From assembly GCA_037349105.1 (NCBI GenBank), contig JAYJMM010000121.1, forward strand, positions 1,436,001 to 1,500,000: a stretch of 64,000 nucleotides of DNA, written 5' to 3'. Under the pieces are notes generated by a model, which was not told where the DNA came from, ran no database searches, and was given only the letters and a program-made list of their open reading frames with translations. The position numbers and the translations under genes are program-made. The DNA is from Limnomonas spitsbergensis (taxonomy: Eukaryota > Chlorophyta > Chlorophyceae > Chlamydomonadales). How positions within the stretch are numbered: the first letter of the stretch is position 1; each line of letters begins with the position of its first letter. Below, piece by piece: positions 11,401 to 20,034 of this stretch.

Positions 11401-14400
11401 ACATCCTCCGATGCGCCTGTGAATGGAAACAATACAGAGGGTCGTGTATTACGGGATGCTATTCACCACTGACAGGCATCATTGCGGTCCTCTTTAGTGT
11501 CGTCCATTGTCATAGACATCCTCCGATGGACCCGATGGATACAACAAAACAATTGTGGATGCAGCATGAGATATGGATGTAGATTACGTGTCAATGTCTA
11601 CCATTGGCAGCCGCCACCGCTTCAAAAACTTCCCCGAATTCGTCCAGAACAGAAATTTTCCGATGGACTTGTGGATGCAGCATGATAGGAGCCCTACCAG
11701 CCATCATTGGAGCTAGAAGCGTAAAACAGCTTTGTTACTTCCTGCTGATTTTTCAGTGCAGTGCTAAGGCAGAAAGGATGCCTCCTCAATCCTGGACCAG
11801 CGTGTATAATAAATTCATTTGTATTCCAAATATTCATTTATATCATCTGTATGCTAATACTATTATCATAAAATTAAATATCATAATAACGGGTATTAAC
11901 CATCATTACCAATACCGGTATGTTACTATTATTATCACCGGTTTAATAACCCAACAACCTATTCCTTTATTCCAGAGCTGATGTACCTCTTTCGCCTGTT
12001 CCACTTGGGCTTGAAGGTCCAGAAGGAGGGCATGCCCTGCAATCAAGTCGGCCTTGGCCCTGGCACGTTTCTTGAACGCAAGCCAGGCTGCCTAGGGGGC
12101 ATGAAGGAGGAGGGGGGCAGAGGTTGGGGGGCCTGCCGAGGTAGAATTTGTATGTATCTTTGGTTACAGCGCGGATGTGGCTACGGCAAATGGCTACGGC
12201 CCCAAGCTGCATTGTTTCCTCAATATCCATGCCCCGGTAGGTCAAAGCTTTTGTTCTTTCTTCCTCGAGGTGGGATAGGTACGGCACTTAAAAGGGCGGG
12301 GTGGGAGGAGGGGTCGGGGAAAAGACCTCTCTTAACGTTTGGGGTTTAGGGATTAAGGCGTGCGTTGGCGGTGCCTGTTTCGCAGTGAACGGGAAATACA
12401 GGTGAGTATCATGGTAGAGCAGCATCATTCTGCGAAGAATGGGGGTGTGGGTTCGAATCCCATTGGAGTCGCCTGAACGATTGGTAAAACCTCTCGACGT
12501 GAAATGCCGTAGCTGGTCGTAATGGAAATCGCAAAAGATTACTGAGGTTCCGTAGAGTGATTGATCCACAATCGCAATGACACGGGGAAGGATGCACGTA
12601 TCCTGAACGGGAAGGTCTGTCCCTCGGGATCGCCTACACCTAGGGATTCGTTAACACGCACGAAGGATTGGAAACCATACGTAGTTCTTACTTCTTACAG
12701 GTGAGTAGGGAAGGGGACAGCGTTAGACGCCAAACGCGTTGAAACGTTTCAGGGATGGAGGGGGGCCAGCCCTCAACCCCCAACAACGATAATTGAGCAG
12801 GGAAGGCAAAGCAAATGTACAGCATCCAATAATCTAAGAATGCAAGAGCCAGGAATTAAGGAAAACGAGATTCCGGAATAAAAAAAAAGGACCTGGAGAC
12901 TGGTACTGCCGACTTCTTGCAGTGACACATGGGTTGCACTTCGCTTCCTACCAAAATAGTGTTCCCAGCCCTCTTTCTCAATGCGTCGTTCCGCTCCTCC
13001 CGTGCCCTCTCTGCCTGCCCCTTGGCCGTGCCGCCAGCGTCCTCAACAAGCGCTTTTGTATTATTGCGCAAAGCCAGCGACTCCTTGAGCCAATTCCTGT
13101 TGTTCCCCGCCTTGCTCCTGACGGGTTCTGGCCAAGTGCCCTCCGCAATGACGGGAGGCTCGACTTCAACTGGAAAACAAACAAACGGGAGGTGAAGAAA
13201 TAATACAGAAATGAAGAAAGCTACGCCCCGTGAGAGGTCTTAATGTTGAGGGGAAAGCGCAGCAGCCTGGGCCAAAGCCAGCAACTCATTGAGCCAATTT
13301 CTGCCGTTGCCTGCTTTGCCCTAGACAGGTCCTTGTCAAGTGCTGTCCATACCGGCACTTACGGGGGGCTTGACGACAACTGGAAGATAAAGATGCAGGC
13401 ACAGAAGGAATAATTGTATCATTACTCCATCGCATGCTCCAAATGGTGATTTGATACAGTAGAGTGGCCAAAAAATGCGTACCCGTGCTGTTTGTGTTTG
13501 TGTTGTGGCTCAGGTTTTCAAGGGTTCGGCAGCCAATTCCTGTTGTTGCCCCCCTTGCCCTGGACGGGTACTTGCCAAGTGCTCTCCGCACCGCCGGCAC
13601 CGACGGGAGGCTCAATGACAACTGGAATATAAAGATGCAGGTCCAGAAGACAACAATGTATTATTACTCCATCAGCACGCGCATGCTCCAAACGGTGTTT
13701 CCATACAGTAAAGGGGCCAAAAAATGCGCACCCGAGCTGTTTTTTGGTTTGTTGTGGCTCAGGTTTCAAGGGTTCGGCGGCAAATTCCTGTTGTTGCCCG
13801 CCTTCTTCTGACGGGTACTTGCCAAGTGCTCTCCGCACCGGCGCTGACAAGAAGCCCAACTACAGCTGGGGAAATATCAAATTAGGCCCATTCAAACTAG
13901 GCCCATTTAAACTAGGCCCATTCAAACTAGACTCATTCAAACTAGGCCAACACAAACTAGATCAACTCAAACTAGACAAAAAATCAAACTAAGAATTCAA
14001 ACTGGGCTAATTCAAAGTAGGCGCATTCAAAGAAGGCGCATTCAAACTAGGCTCATTCAAACTAGACTCATTCAAACTAGACCCATTCAAACTAGGCCCA
14101 TTCAAACTAGGCCCATTCAAACTAGGCCCATTCAAACCAGGCTAACACAAACTAGGCCCACACAACCTAGGTCAACACAAACTAGAAAAAACAAACTATG
14201 GAATTATAGGAATTCAAACTGGGCCCATTCAAAGTAGGCCCTTTCAAACTATGCCACACCATGCCAGGTAAAGGGTATCCCTTACCTGCCTTCTTTGGCC
14301 GGTCATCTTCGTCCTTGAGCCTATCAAACTTCCCATTCCATCGTAACACATATACCAGACCCATTCAAAGTTGGCCCATTTAAATAGAACTATGCCCATT

Positions 14401-17400
14401 AAAATGAGGCTAATTCAAACAACGAAAATTCAAACTATGCCCATTCAAACTATGTCCATTCAAACTATGTCAATTCAAAATATGCCGATTCAAACTAGGC
14501 CAAACCATGTCAGTTGGTAGGGAGCCCTCACCTAGGTCCTTTGGCCGGTCATCTTCGTCCTTGAGCTTGTCAAACAAGGCGAGATTGCTCCAGTCGTTGC
14601 CAGCAGCAGAAGCAGTATCAGGATCACAGGCGCGTTGAGCGTCCAACTGATGAGGACGAGGGGGCAAAAGGGAGGGTGTCAGGTCAGGACAGGAGGGGAA
14701 CAAGGTGAGATTGCTCCAGTCGTTGCTGGCAGCAGCTGTGTCAGGATCACAGGCGTGTGAGCGTCCAACTGATGAGGAAGAGAGGGCAAAAGGGAGGGTG
14801 TCAGGTCAGGACGTGAGGGGGAACAAGGTGAGATCGATCCAGTCGTTGCTGGCAGCAGCTGTGTCAGGATCACATGCACGTTGAGCGTCCAACTGATGAG
14901 GACGAGGGGGCAAAAAGGACGGTGTCAGGTCAGGACGGGAGTGGGAACAAGGTGAGATTGATCCAGTCGTTGCTGGCAGCAGGAGCTGTGTCAGGATCAC
15001 AGTTGAGCGTCCAACTGATGGGGAAGAAGGGGTAAAAGGGAGGGTGTCAGGTCGGGCCGGGAGAGGAAACAAGGTGAGATTGGTCCAGTCGTTGCTGGCA
15101 GCAGCTGTGTCAGGGTCACACGCACGTTGAGCGTCCAACTGATGAGGAAGAGGGGGCAAAAGGGACGGTGTCAGGTAAGGACGGGAGAGGAACAAGGTGA
15201 GATTGATCCAGTCGTTGCTGGCAGCAGCTGTGTCAGGATCACATGCACGTTGAGCGTCCAACTGATGAGGAAGAGGGGGCAAAAGGGAGGGTATCAGGTC
15301 AGGACGGGAGGGGGAACAAGGTGAGATTGATCCAGTGGTTGCTGGCAGCAGCTGTGTCAGGATCACAGTTGAGCGTCCGACAGATGGGGAAGAAGGGGTA
15401 AAAGGGAGGGTGTCAGGTCGGGCCGGGAGAGTAAACAAGGTGAGATTGGTCCAGTCGTTGCTGGCAGCAGCTGTGTCAGGGTCACAAGCACGTTGAGCGT
15501 CCAACTGGTGAGGAAGAGGGGGCAAAAGGGAGGGTGTCAGGTCAGGACGGGAGGGGGAACAAGGTGAGATTGATCCAGTCGTTGCTGGCAGCAGCTGTGT
15601 CTAGATCACATGCACGTTGAGCGTCCAACTGATGAAGAAGAGAGGGCAAAAGGGACGGTGTCAGGTCAGGACGGGAGAGGAAACAAGGTGAGATTGATCC
15701 AGTCGTTGCTGGCAGCAGCTGTGTCAGGATCACACGCACGTTGAGTGTCCAGCTGTAAAGGAAGAGATGGCAAGAGGGAGGGTGCTAGGTCAGGACGGGA
15801 GGGGGGCATTTTAAAGTTGCTCCAGCTGTTGCCGGCAACACCAGGGTAAAGTTAATCTAACCGTTGCGCTTCCAAATGAGGAGGGGGAGGGGGGCGAATG
15901 GGTGGGGGCTAGGACTCTTGGCAGACATTCCTCAGAGCTAAATTAAATTACGTCCGCACCCAACACACACAATCTCACCAGCTCTTGGCGGACATTTCTC
16001 AGAGCTAAATTAAATGAAATTAAACTACATCCGCACCCAACATACAAAGTCTCACCAGTAAGGCTGACGGATGGCGTATATGGAAATATACGTATATACG
16101 TGTATATTTGAGTCCCATATACGCATACTGGTATATGTTAAAATGTTGCTCTGTAATGCTCTGTAATGCTCTGTAATGCTCTGTAATGCTCTGTAATGCT
16201 CTGTAATGCTCTGTAATGCACTGTAATGCTCTGTAATGCTCTGTAATGCTCTGTAATGCTCTGTAATGCTCTGTAATGCACTGTAATGCTCCGTAATGCT
16301 CTGTAATGCTCTGTAATGCTCTGTAATGCTCTGTAATGCTCTCTAATGCTCTGTAATGCTCTGTAATGCTCTGTAATGCTCTGTAATGCTCTGTAATGCA
16401 CTGTAATGCTCCGTAATGCTCTGTAATGCACTGTAATGCTCCGTAATGCTCTGTAATGCTCTGTAATGCACTGTAATGCTCTGTAATGCTCTGTAATGCT
16501 CTGTAATGCTCTGTAATGCTCTGTAATGCTCTGTAATGCTCTGTAATGCTCTGTAATGCACGCCGCATCTGCGTTCTCGTTTCTACTCTCTTCGGCAGAG
16601 CCCCCCAGGGCGGCCGAAGGTCGCTGGGGCCGAAACCCCCAGAGTCATCCCGTATCCATCCGTCCGTCCGTCCGTTCTTCTCCAAGCGCAATTCGATGCG
16701 CATCATTAATAACACGGACCTGGCCAGCTATAGGGTTGTGATTCGTTCTTTGAAATTCTGTAAAATGGCTAGGGGGGTCGCATGGGGTCCAAGTGACCCT
16801 GTCCACACCTGCACCTGCCCTCTGAAAAGTCACATACCCGCTCGCTGCTGGACAAAGGGCATGCATCAGCGCTGGCCACTGTGCGAGCAGACCTCAAGAC
16901 TGCACAGTGCTATGCCATCACCACAGACGGGTGGCCGCAAACCCGATACTTGATTTGTTGTTGTATTTGAGCTGAATTTAAGGCTGACATGAGTAAACTC
17001 AATTTTTACATTGATGAAGTGATAGGTGAAGTTCAAGGCATGAAATGCCCTAGGTTTCAAGGCTTTTAAGATTTTCAGACCCCCATATACGTATACGGTA
17101 AATACGCGTATACACGTATATACGTGTATATTTCAGCAGAATATACGGTATATACCAGCCCTACTCACCAGCTCTTGGCGGACATTTCTCAGAGCTAAAT
17201 GAAATTAAATTACGTCCGCACTCAACATATATGATCTCACCAGCTCTGGGCGGACATATCTTACAGCCTAGATGAAATCAAATGAAATTAAATTACGTCC
17301 ACACACGTCATCTAGCATCTCACCAGCTCTTGGCGGACATTTCTCAGAGCGTCAATGACATTCTTCTTCACATAGATGACTTCCTGCTCCTCGTACCTGA

Positions 17401-18797
17401 GAGCAGGAGGGCAAGGACTCGTCAAGCTAGGAAGTGGCAAAATGAAGCAAAGGTGGACAGGGTATTCCAGTTGACAGTGACCATTTTTTCTCATTGACCT
17501 CCTGATTTTCGTGAGGACAGGAGGGCCATACCTTAGTCATTCTTAGTGGCAGAATGCAGCAAAGGCTGGTCAGGGCCTGCCGCGCACTGAGCCCCCCCCC
17601 CCTTCGTACTTGGGCCTGCCTTGAACTGACCCCCCCACAGGCCCACATGTACTTGGGCCTGCCGCGCACTGAGTCCCCACCCTTCTGTGTGGGCCTGCTG
17701 TGCGCTGAGTCCTCCTCCCACATTTGAAGGATTTTCTAAAAAAAATGTACTGCTCCCTGACCCCCCGCAGACATTTGGGTCAGGAAATTACGCACCATAC
17801 GTCATTGATGGGATGCAAATCATAATTTAACAGCTGTCCTAAGCTGTCAGGCCCCTCCATAAACTCACTTCGTTTTTCGCTTTTTTTGACCATGCATAGG
17901 GGCATCAAATTGGTCCTCAACACTACGGTAACAGCGCAGATGTGGCTTCGGCCCAGGGTTTGAGCTTCTCTCCATTCTTTGGTCAGCCCCACCAGCCGTG
18001 GCATGACATCCGTCCGCAACATTCCTGGGCCTGCCATTGATGTGCCCATGTCTCTCCCCTAGTCCCATGCATGGACGCTGTATGGGGATGGATAACACAC
18101 TCACTTGGGTTTGAGCTTCCCTCCAATCATTGTTCATCTCCATTGGACGCGAAATGAAACTTGTCCACAGCACACCTGGGCCAGCCATGGCTGTGTCCAT
18201 GTCTCCCCTAGCCCCATGCTTGGACATTGCATGGGAATGGATCACAAATTCACTTGGGTTTAAAATTCTCTCCATTATGTATCCCCACCGGCCACGGCAT
18301 GAAGCCTGTCCTCAACACACTCGGGCCAGCCATGTCAACACACTCGGGCCAGCCATGGCTGTGCCCATGTCTCCCCTGTAGCCCCATGCATGGGCACTGC
18401 ATGGAAATAGGTTGCGCACTCACTTGGGTTTGGGCTTCTCTCCAGTGTTCATCCCCACCGGCCGTGGCATGAAATGTGACCTCAGTATACCTGGGCCAGC
18501 CATGGCTGCCCCGATCTTGCCCATGGATGCTGCATGGGTATGAACCTCGACATGAGTTCCGTAGGCACGGCTGCCGTAGCCGGGTGTATCGCCAGCCACC
18601 CCCACTGCTGCTGCAAATTTCGCCGCTGAGGCTGCTTCTTCTTCTTTCGCCTGCCATGCTGCTGTCGCTGATGCCTCCTTCGCAGCAGCTTCTGCCGCTG
18701 CGTCTGACGCTGCCAAGAGGGGGCGGGGGAGGCCGTCATGCAGGCTATGGCTGGGATCTCCTGCTGCTGCTGCTGCTGCTGCTACTGGCGGCATCAC
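4576..18797 (-). CDS. Twelve-exon gene, 1,092-aa protein of unknown function
   Basis: Exons in coding order are 18797-18424, 17396-17324, 14646-14532, 13169-12952, 12091-11987, 11416-11324, 10665-10459, 9164-8955, 8453-8420, 7800-7277, 6084-5671 and 5487-4576. Together they make 3,279 bases, exactly 1,093 codons with the stop. Non-zero phases match at each of the three junctions where they occur (exons 1/2, 3/4 and 9/10), which is hard to obtain by chance. The start is ATGATG at 18797, with TATATAAG on the same strand at 19026-19019. A TGTAA lies 18 bases after the stop. The N-terminal half is charged and probably helical (YVKKNVIDALRNVRQEL; LKDEDDRPKDL; AWLAFKKRARAKADL). The C-terminal half is disordered and rich in Pro, Gln, Ala and Ser. 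No signal peptide, membrane segment or catalytic motif is seen, and I do not recognise the family. A scaffold or coiled-coil protein is possible but is only inference. Most introns contain arrays copied from the gene's own junctions. Confidence 0.75.
5671..6084 (-). CDS. Exon 11 of the 12-exon gene
   Basis: It is 414 bases, phase 0 at both ends, from AGPTSPMKSSQSQHRMQEQL to FMPVEGMPRE. The acceptor is GTTGCAG and the donor GAG|GTAAGG. The middle has imperfect repeats of MSQPAG/ISQPG type, typical of a disordered linker. Confidence 0.8.
6088..6880 (-). repeat. Seven extra copies of the exon 11 acceptor and first 65 bases
   Basis: With the intact exon there are eight units, their CAGCTG ends at 6024, 6127, 6250, 6371, 6483, 6604, 6710 and 6823, with a period of 103-123 bases. 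Each has CAG or a decayed CAG, then GCTGGGCC, ATGAAAT, GAGCCAGAGCCAACACCG and CAGCTG. Some copies stay open (AGPSSSPMKWSQSQHRLQKQ), others carry frameshifts or stops. Some could be alternative exons. Confidence 0.85.
6940..7276 (-). repeat. Three copies of the exon 10 donor region
   Basis: Copies at about 7160, 7055 and 6945 carry GATGAGGAGCGAG followed by GTGTY and the downstream CAGAGGCCAGTGG segment. The spacers are AT-rich. Confidence 0.75.
7277..7800 (-). CDS. Exon 10 of the 12-exon gene
   Basis: It is 524 bases, entering with GT (completing Gly) and leaving in phase 0. It starts GFEGLPGVPAWMQPSAGGSS and contains YYQNYQQQ and a long Ala/Gln/Arg-rich helical stretch (ARARALALAQALRHRPGG). 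The acceptor is TGTGCAG and the donor GAG|GTGTTC. Confidence 0.75.
7801..8190 (-). repeat. Three copies of the exon 10 acceptor and 5' end
   Basis: Copies end at about 8180, 8075 and 7940. Each has GCAGGTGTTGGC-type starts and the GGGCYTGCC segment; spacing is about 105-135 bases. Confidence 0.75.
8420..8453 (-). CDS. Exon 9 of the 12-exon gene (34-bp microexon)
   Basis: It encodes GPLMTVKRICP plus one base. The acceptor is CCCACACGCAG and the donor CCAG|GTAGGA. Its one-base overhang is what makes the long exon 10 readable in the frame that stays open to its own donor, so the microexon is supported by phase. A decayed copy with the same GTAGGAC donor lies at about 8305-8345. Confidence 0.6.
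8690..8954 (-). repeat. Two copies of the exon 8 3' end plus donor
   Basis: Copies at about 8835-8910 and 8700-8800 retain GGCATGTCACAA...GCTGCTATGTGGAACCC-like sequence (peptide RGMSQEGTLNSCCYVEPMS in the first). Spacing is about 130 bases. Confidence 0.7.
8955..9164 (-). CDS. Exon 8 of the 12-exon gene
   Basis: It is 210 bases, phase 0 at both ends. It starts TTVIVLKKTVTFNPCVESKS and ends GSLDPRCYVEPMSNE. The acceptor is CTCCCTCAG and the donor GAG|GTGCGC. Confidence 0.7.
9870..10458 (-). repeat. Three copies of the exon 7 3' end plus donor
   Basis: Copies end near 10245, 10115 and 9880. They keep the segment encoding SGQAVPGAP, followed by a donor-like GTGAG or GTGAGA. Spacing is about 130-240 bases. 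A neighbouring segment containing ATGTTMTTGGGGTGYCAGTG is also duplicated (9818 and 10377). Confidence 0.7.
10459..10665 (-). CDS. Exon 7 of the 12-exon gene
   Basis: It is 207 bases, phase 0 at both ends. It starts MDPTPSPPEGQSDPTSLGPQ and ends ASGQAVPGAPDHPD. The acceptor is TTTTCCAG and the donor GAC|GTGAGT. It is disordered and rich in Pro, Ser and Gly. Confidence 0.7.
10735..11010 (-). repeat. Two copies of the exon 7 acceptor and 5' end
   Basis: Copies at about 10745-10835 and 10920-11000 keep an AG followed by a GGATCC- or GGATTC-like start and a GGGTCCC end. They are frame-broken. Confidence 0.6.
11167..11268 (+). repeat. Interstitial telomere-like heptamer array (TTCAGGG)n
   Basis: It holds about 14-15 near-perfect copies of TTCAGGG, one base away from the Arabidopsis-type telomere heptamer TTTAGGG used by many green algae. 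It lies in intron 6 of the 12-exon gene. Degenerate mixtures of TTCAGGG and TTTAGGG also occur at about 9265-9360. Confidence 0.9.
11324..11416 (-). CDS. Exon 6 of the 12-exon gene
   Basis: It is 93 bases, phase 0 at both ends: AHRRMSMLDDTGVDVDAMAA then ANTGYEAGIGQ. The acceptor is ATTCACAG and the donor CAG|GTGGGT. Two decayed copies of its 5' part lie upstream at about 11470-11535 and 11600-11670. Confidence 0.7.
11987..12091 (-). CDS. Exon 5 of the 12-exon gene
   Basis: It is 105 bases, phase 0 at both ends, and encodes AAWLAFKKRARAKADLIAGH followed by ALLLDLQAQVEQAKE, a probable amphipathic helix. The acceptor is CCCCTAG and the donor GAG|GTACAT. No start codon lies inside, so it is visible only by splice logic. 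Confidence 0.7.
12160..12700. repeat. Dispersed repeat with a tRNA-like box, second copy near 50.3-50.7 kb
   Basis: Two sub-blocks, 12165-12235 and 12598-12695, recur in the same order but on the opposite strand at 50705-50640 and 50415-50318, at roughly 85-90 per cent identity by eye. Between them, 12445-12470 contains GGGTTCGAATCCC, a B-box-like sequence with flanking bases able to pair as a T-arm, plus GGTAGAGC upstream as a possible D-arm. A full cloverleaf does not form. It may be a tRNA-derived SINE, which is inference. Confidence 0.45.
12952..13169 (-). CDS. Exon 4 of the 12-exon gene
   Basis: It is 218 bases. It starts with TT (completing Val with exon 3), then EVEPPVIAEGTWPEPVRSKA and NNRNWLKESLAL, and ends RKRAGNTIL. 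The acceptor is TTTTCCAG and the donor TTTTG|GTAGGA. The second half (KGQAERAREERNDALRKR) is strongly charged and probably helical. Confidence 0.75.
13280..13870 (-). repeat. Three decayed copies of the exon 4 acceptor and 5' end
   Basis: Copies at about 13285-13390, 13526-13625 and 13780-13865 repeat the start of exon 4, with peptides like GAESTWQVPVQGKGGNNRN against EGTWPEPVRSKAGNNRNWL in the intact exon. Spacing is about 240-250 bases. Confidence 0.75.
13876..14510. repeat. 15-bp minisatellite in intron 3
   Basis: The unit is CATTCAAACTAGGCC with many single-base variants, in two blocks separated by a decayed copy of the exon 3 end. It is moderately degenerate. Confidence 0.85.
14532..14646 (-). 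CDS. Exon 3 of the 12-exon gene
   Basis: It is 115 bases: 38 codons plus one base. The peptide starts LDAQRACDPDTASAAGNDWS and ends FDKLKDEDDRPKDL. The acceptor is CATCAG and the donor CCTAG|GTGAGG. The leftover G joins TT of exon 4 to make Val. A decayed copy of its 3' end with a GTAAGG donor lies at about 14.28-14.33 kb. Confidence 0.75.
14647..15830 (-). repeat. About ten tandem copies of the exon 3 acceptor and 5' half
   Basis: The unit is about 115-125 bases. It holds intron end, CAG, then the exon-like piece TTGGACGCTCAACGTGCATG through AACGACTGGATCAATCTCAC. All copies lie upstream of the intact exon, in intron 2. They leave a long open frame (about 240 codons at 14806-15525) that I do not regard as a gene. 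Copies show 5-12 per cent divergence by eye. Confidence 0.85.
16139..16559. repeat. 10-bp tandem repeat, about 42 copies
   Basis: The unit is ATGCTCTGTA, nearly perfect, with occasional CACTGTA or CTCCGTA variants that themselves recur in a pattern. It lies within the hAT element. The long minus-strand reading frame across it (period ITEHYRALQS) is a by-product of a repeat without stops. Confidence 0.95.
16842..16968 (+). pseudogene. hAT transposase fragment
   Basis: The frame reads SLLDKGHASALATVRADLKT, then a stretch containing AQCYAITTDGWPQTRYLI, before a stop. The TTDGW core is typical of the catalytic domain of hAT transposases. Only about 40 residues remain, with no BED finger or C-terminal dimerisation region nearby. 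It cannot encode an active enzyme. Confidence 0.6.
17324..17396 (-). CDS. Exon 2 of the 12-exon gene
   Basis: It is 73 bases. It starts with one base (G) that completes the AAG codon left open by exon 1, then encodes YEEQEVIYVKKNVIDALRNV and RQEL. The acceptor is CTCTCAG and the donor CTG|GTGAGA. The peptide is charged and probably helical. Confidence 0.75.
17940..18423 (-). repeat. Tandem copies of the exon 1 3' end plus donor
   Basis: Three decayed copies follow the real exon, each about 150-180 bases, with the AGPGVLRT-like segment and a GARGCYCAAACCC end. The copies at about 18.26 and 18.11 kb keep GTGA after the exon-like part. They sit directly inside intron 1. Confidence 0.75.
18424..18797 (-). 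CDS. Exon 1 of the 12-exon gene
   Basis: It encodes 124 codons plus two bases, from MMPPVAAAAAAAGDP to NTGEKPKP(K). The donor is CCCAA|GTGAGT. The N-terminus has an Ala run from a CAG/CTG-type trinucleotide tract, then an Ala/Glu/Lys-rich helix-like stretch, then a segment reading HAASMGKIGAAMAGPGILR. That last segment recurs in decayed form downstream in the intron and in a separate exon near 49.9 kb. Confidence 0.75.
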
Positions 18798-18899
18798 GGC
18801 CGTCGACGTTCAATTTAAGTGTTCACCACGAAATGCGTGTCGCTTCGGAACGGAGCAACGAATCGTGTAAAGTAAGCTGCTACAGCGTGCAATACCTCT

Positions 18900-20030
18900 G
18901 AAACGGGAGCATGGTGTAATATTTACTACGCCTCGTGAGCACAACCAGCACCTTCGACAGCTTCGCCGTGCTCGGTCATCAGAGGCACATGACGAATCGC
19001 AGCCTTGGGTGTACCGTACTTATATACGCGTCTCTGTTGTGTCTGCGAACATCGCCTTTTAATAGGATCCGCAGATCAGCGCTGTGCAGCTCACCCGTGA
19101 GATTGCACAATCGCATATACGGTAGGGTACATCACTTGCTACAGCAGCGTGCCAGTTGTGGCAGGAAATAAACGCCCCCAAGCTAACCAAGGAACCAGCG
19201 AGCACGAGAGGGTCACACTGATGCTGATGAGTACTGCTTCTGGCGGATAGCGTTCGTGGCGAAATGTAGTGTGACCTCTGGTGACGAAGGTGAGATGACG
19301 CAGTCAAGCTACTTGACAGCGTGGCTTTTCAGGAATTACGACACTGATGAGTCACCAGCCGTATATCAGTGGTTACGTTCCCAGGCAGCTTTTAGCTGTC
19401 ATCTGAACTTCTAATTGACTCCGGAAATTTTCCTAGGTGTTTCCGAGGTGAAAAACATGAGCGCGGAAGATCTCCGGTGCCTATAAACCCCGCACCGGGT
19501 ACACCGGGAATCGTACAGTGTTTTCGTCCCCCCCCCCCTCCCCGGAACTTCCATAGAGACCGGAGAGGTTTATTTTGTGCCTTCGAAGGCTTTGTTCATT
19601 CACCATAACCACCGCATTATTCTGACTACGGACTCCATGGTGGCGACCGACCCTGCAGAAAGATAGACGGAGAGGCCTTCTCATGCTACGGCCTTTGTCA
19701 CTTAGTGTTTTTTGTAATGAAACATCCACACATTCCCGAAGACTAGTGTACGTTTTTCCTCCGGGCGCCATTGCTCCAATCAAAAACTTGTTGTCTGTCT
19801 GATTCTTAATAAATCTTGGTGTCGTTGGTTGTCATATGAGACGCTAAGCACGTGCTCCTAGTTTCGGTCGCTAGTAGGTGATCCTATTTGGCTGCCTCGG
19901 GACGTGGGAATTTGAGATATTCGGTCACCATGGCATGCCAAAAGAGTCTAATTTACGCAAAAGTGTAATTTGTTGTGAGCACCACCACACTCATGTGTGT
20001 CCACAAATTGCACATGTCGAGTGACTTGCC
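18900..20030. other. Intergenic, upstream of the 12-exon gene
   Basis: Apart from the TATA candidate, no gene, RNA or clear repeat could be supported. Short reading frames here lack splice or codon support. Confidence 0.4.
19019..19026 (-). promoter_or_regulatory. TATA-box candidate of the 12-exon gene
   Basis: TATATAAG on the minus strand, about 220 bases upstream of the proposed ATG at 18797. A single motif only, with no other core element checked. Confidence 0.35.
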
Positions 20031-20034
20031 TACA

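Larger units (their letters stand above)
16059..17163. mobile_element. Non-autonomous hAT transposon (1,105 bp) carrying a 10-bp satellite
   Basis: It is flanked by an exact 8-bp duplication, CTCACCAG (16051-16058 and 17164-17171). The ends are TAAGGCTG and, inverted, TAGGGCTG, with subterminal TATACG-rich arms. The interior keeps a plus-strand piece (about 16840-16965) with the motif YAITTDGW, resembling the TTDxW motif of hAT transposases. The rest of a transposase is missing, so this is a deletion derivative. It lies inside an array of exon 2 donor copies, so that array is older than the insertion. Confidence 0.85.
15916..17323 (-). repeat. Copies of the exon 2 donor, split by a hAT insertion
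   Basis: The unit holds the exon 2 tail (AGAAATGTCCGCCAAGAGCT) plus GGTGAGA and about 30 intron bases. Copies lie at about 17165-17225 and 17240-17290 on one side, and 15916-15975 and 15980-16058 on the other. The hAT element at 16059-17163 interrupts the array exactly at a CTCACCAG duplication. Confidence 0.8.

Noticed and set aside
12400..12480. Second tRNA gene (B-box-like GGGTTCGAATCCC)
   Set aside because: No acceptor stem pairs and the anticodon loop would need eight bases; kept only as part of a SINE-like repeat.
14806..15525. 239-codon minus-strand frame
   Set aside because: It consists of repeated exon 3 acceptor units with intron sequence between them, not one exon.
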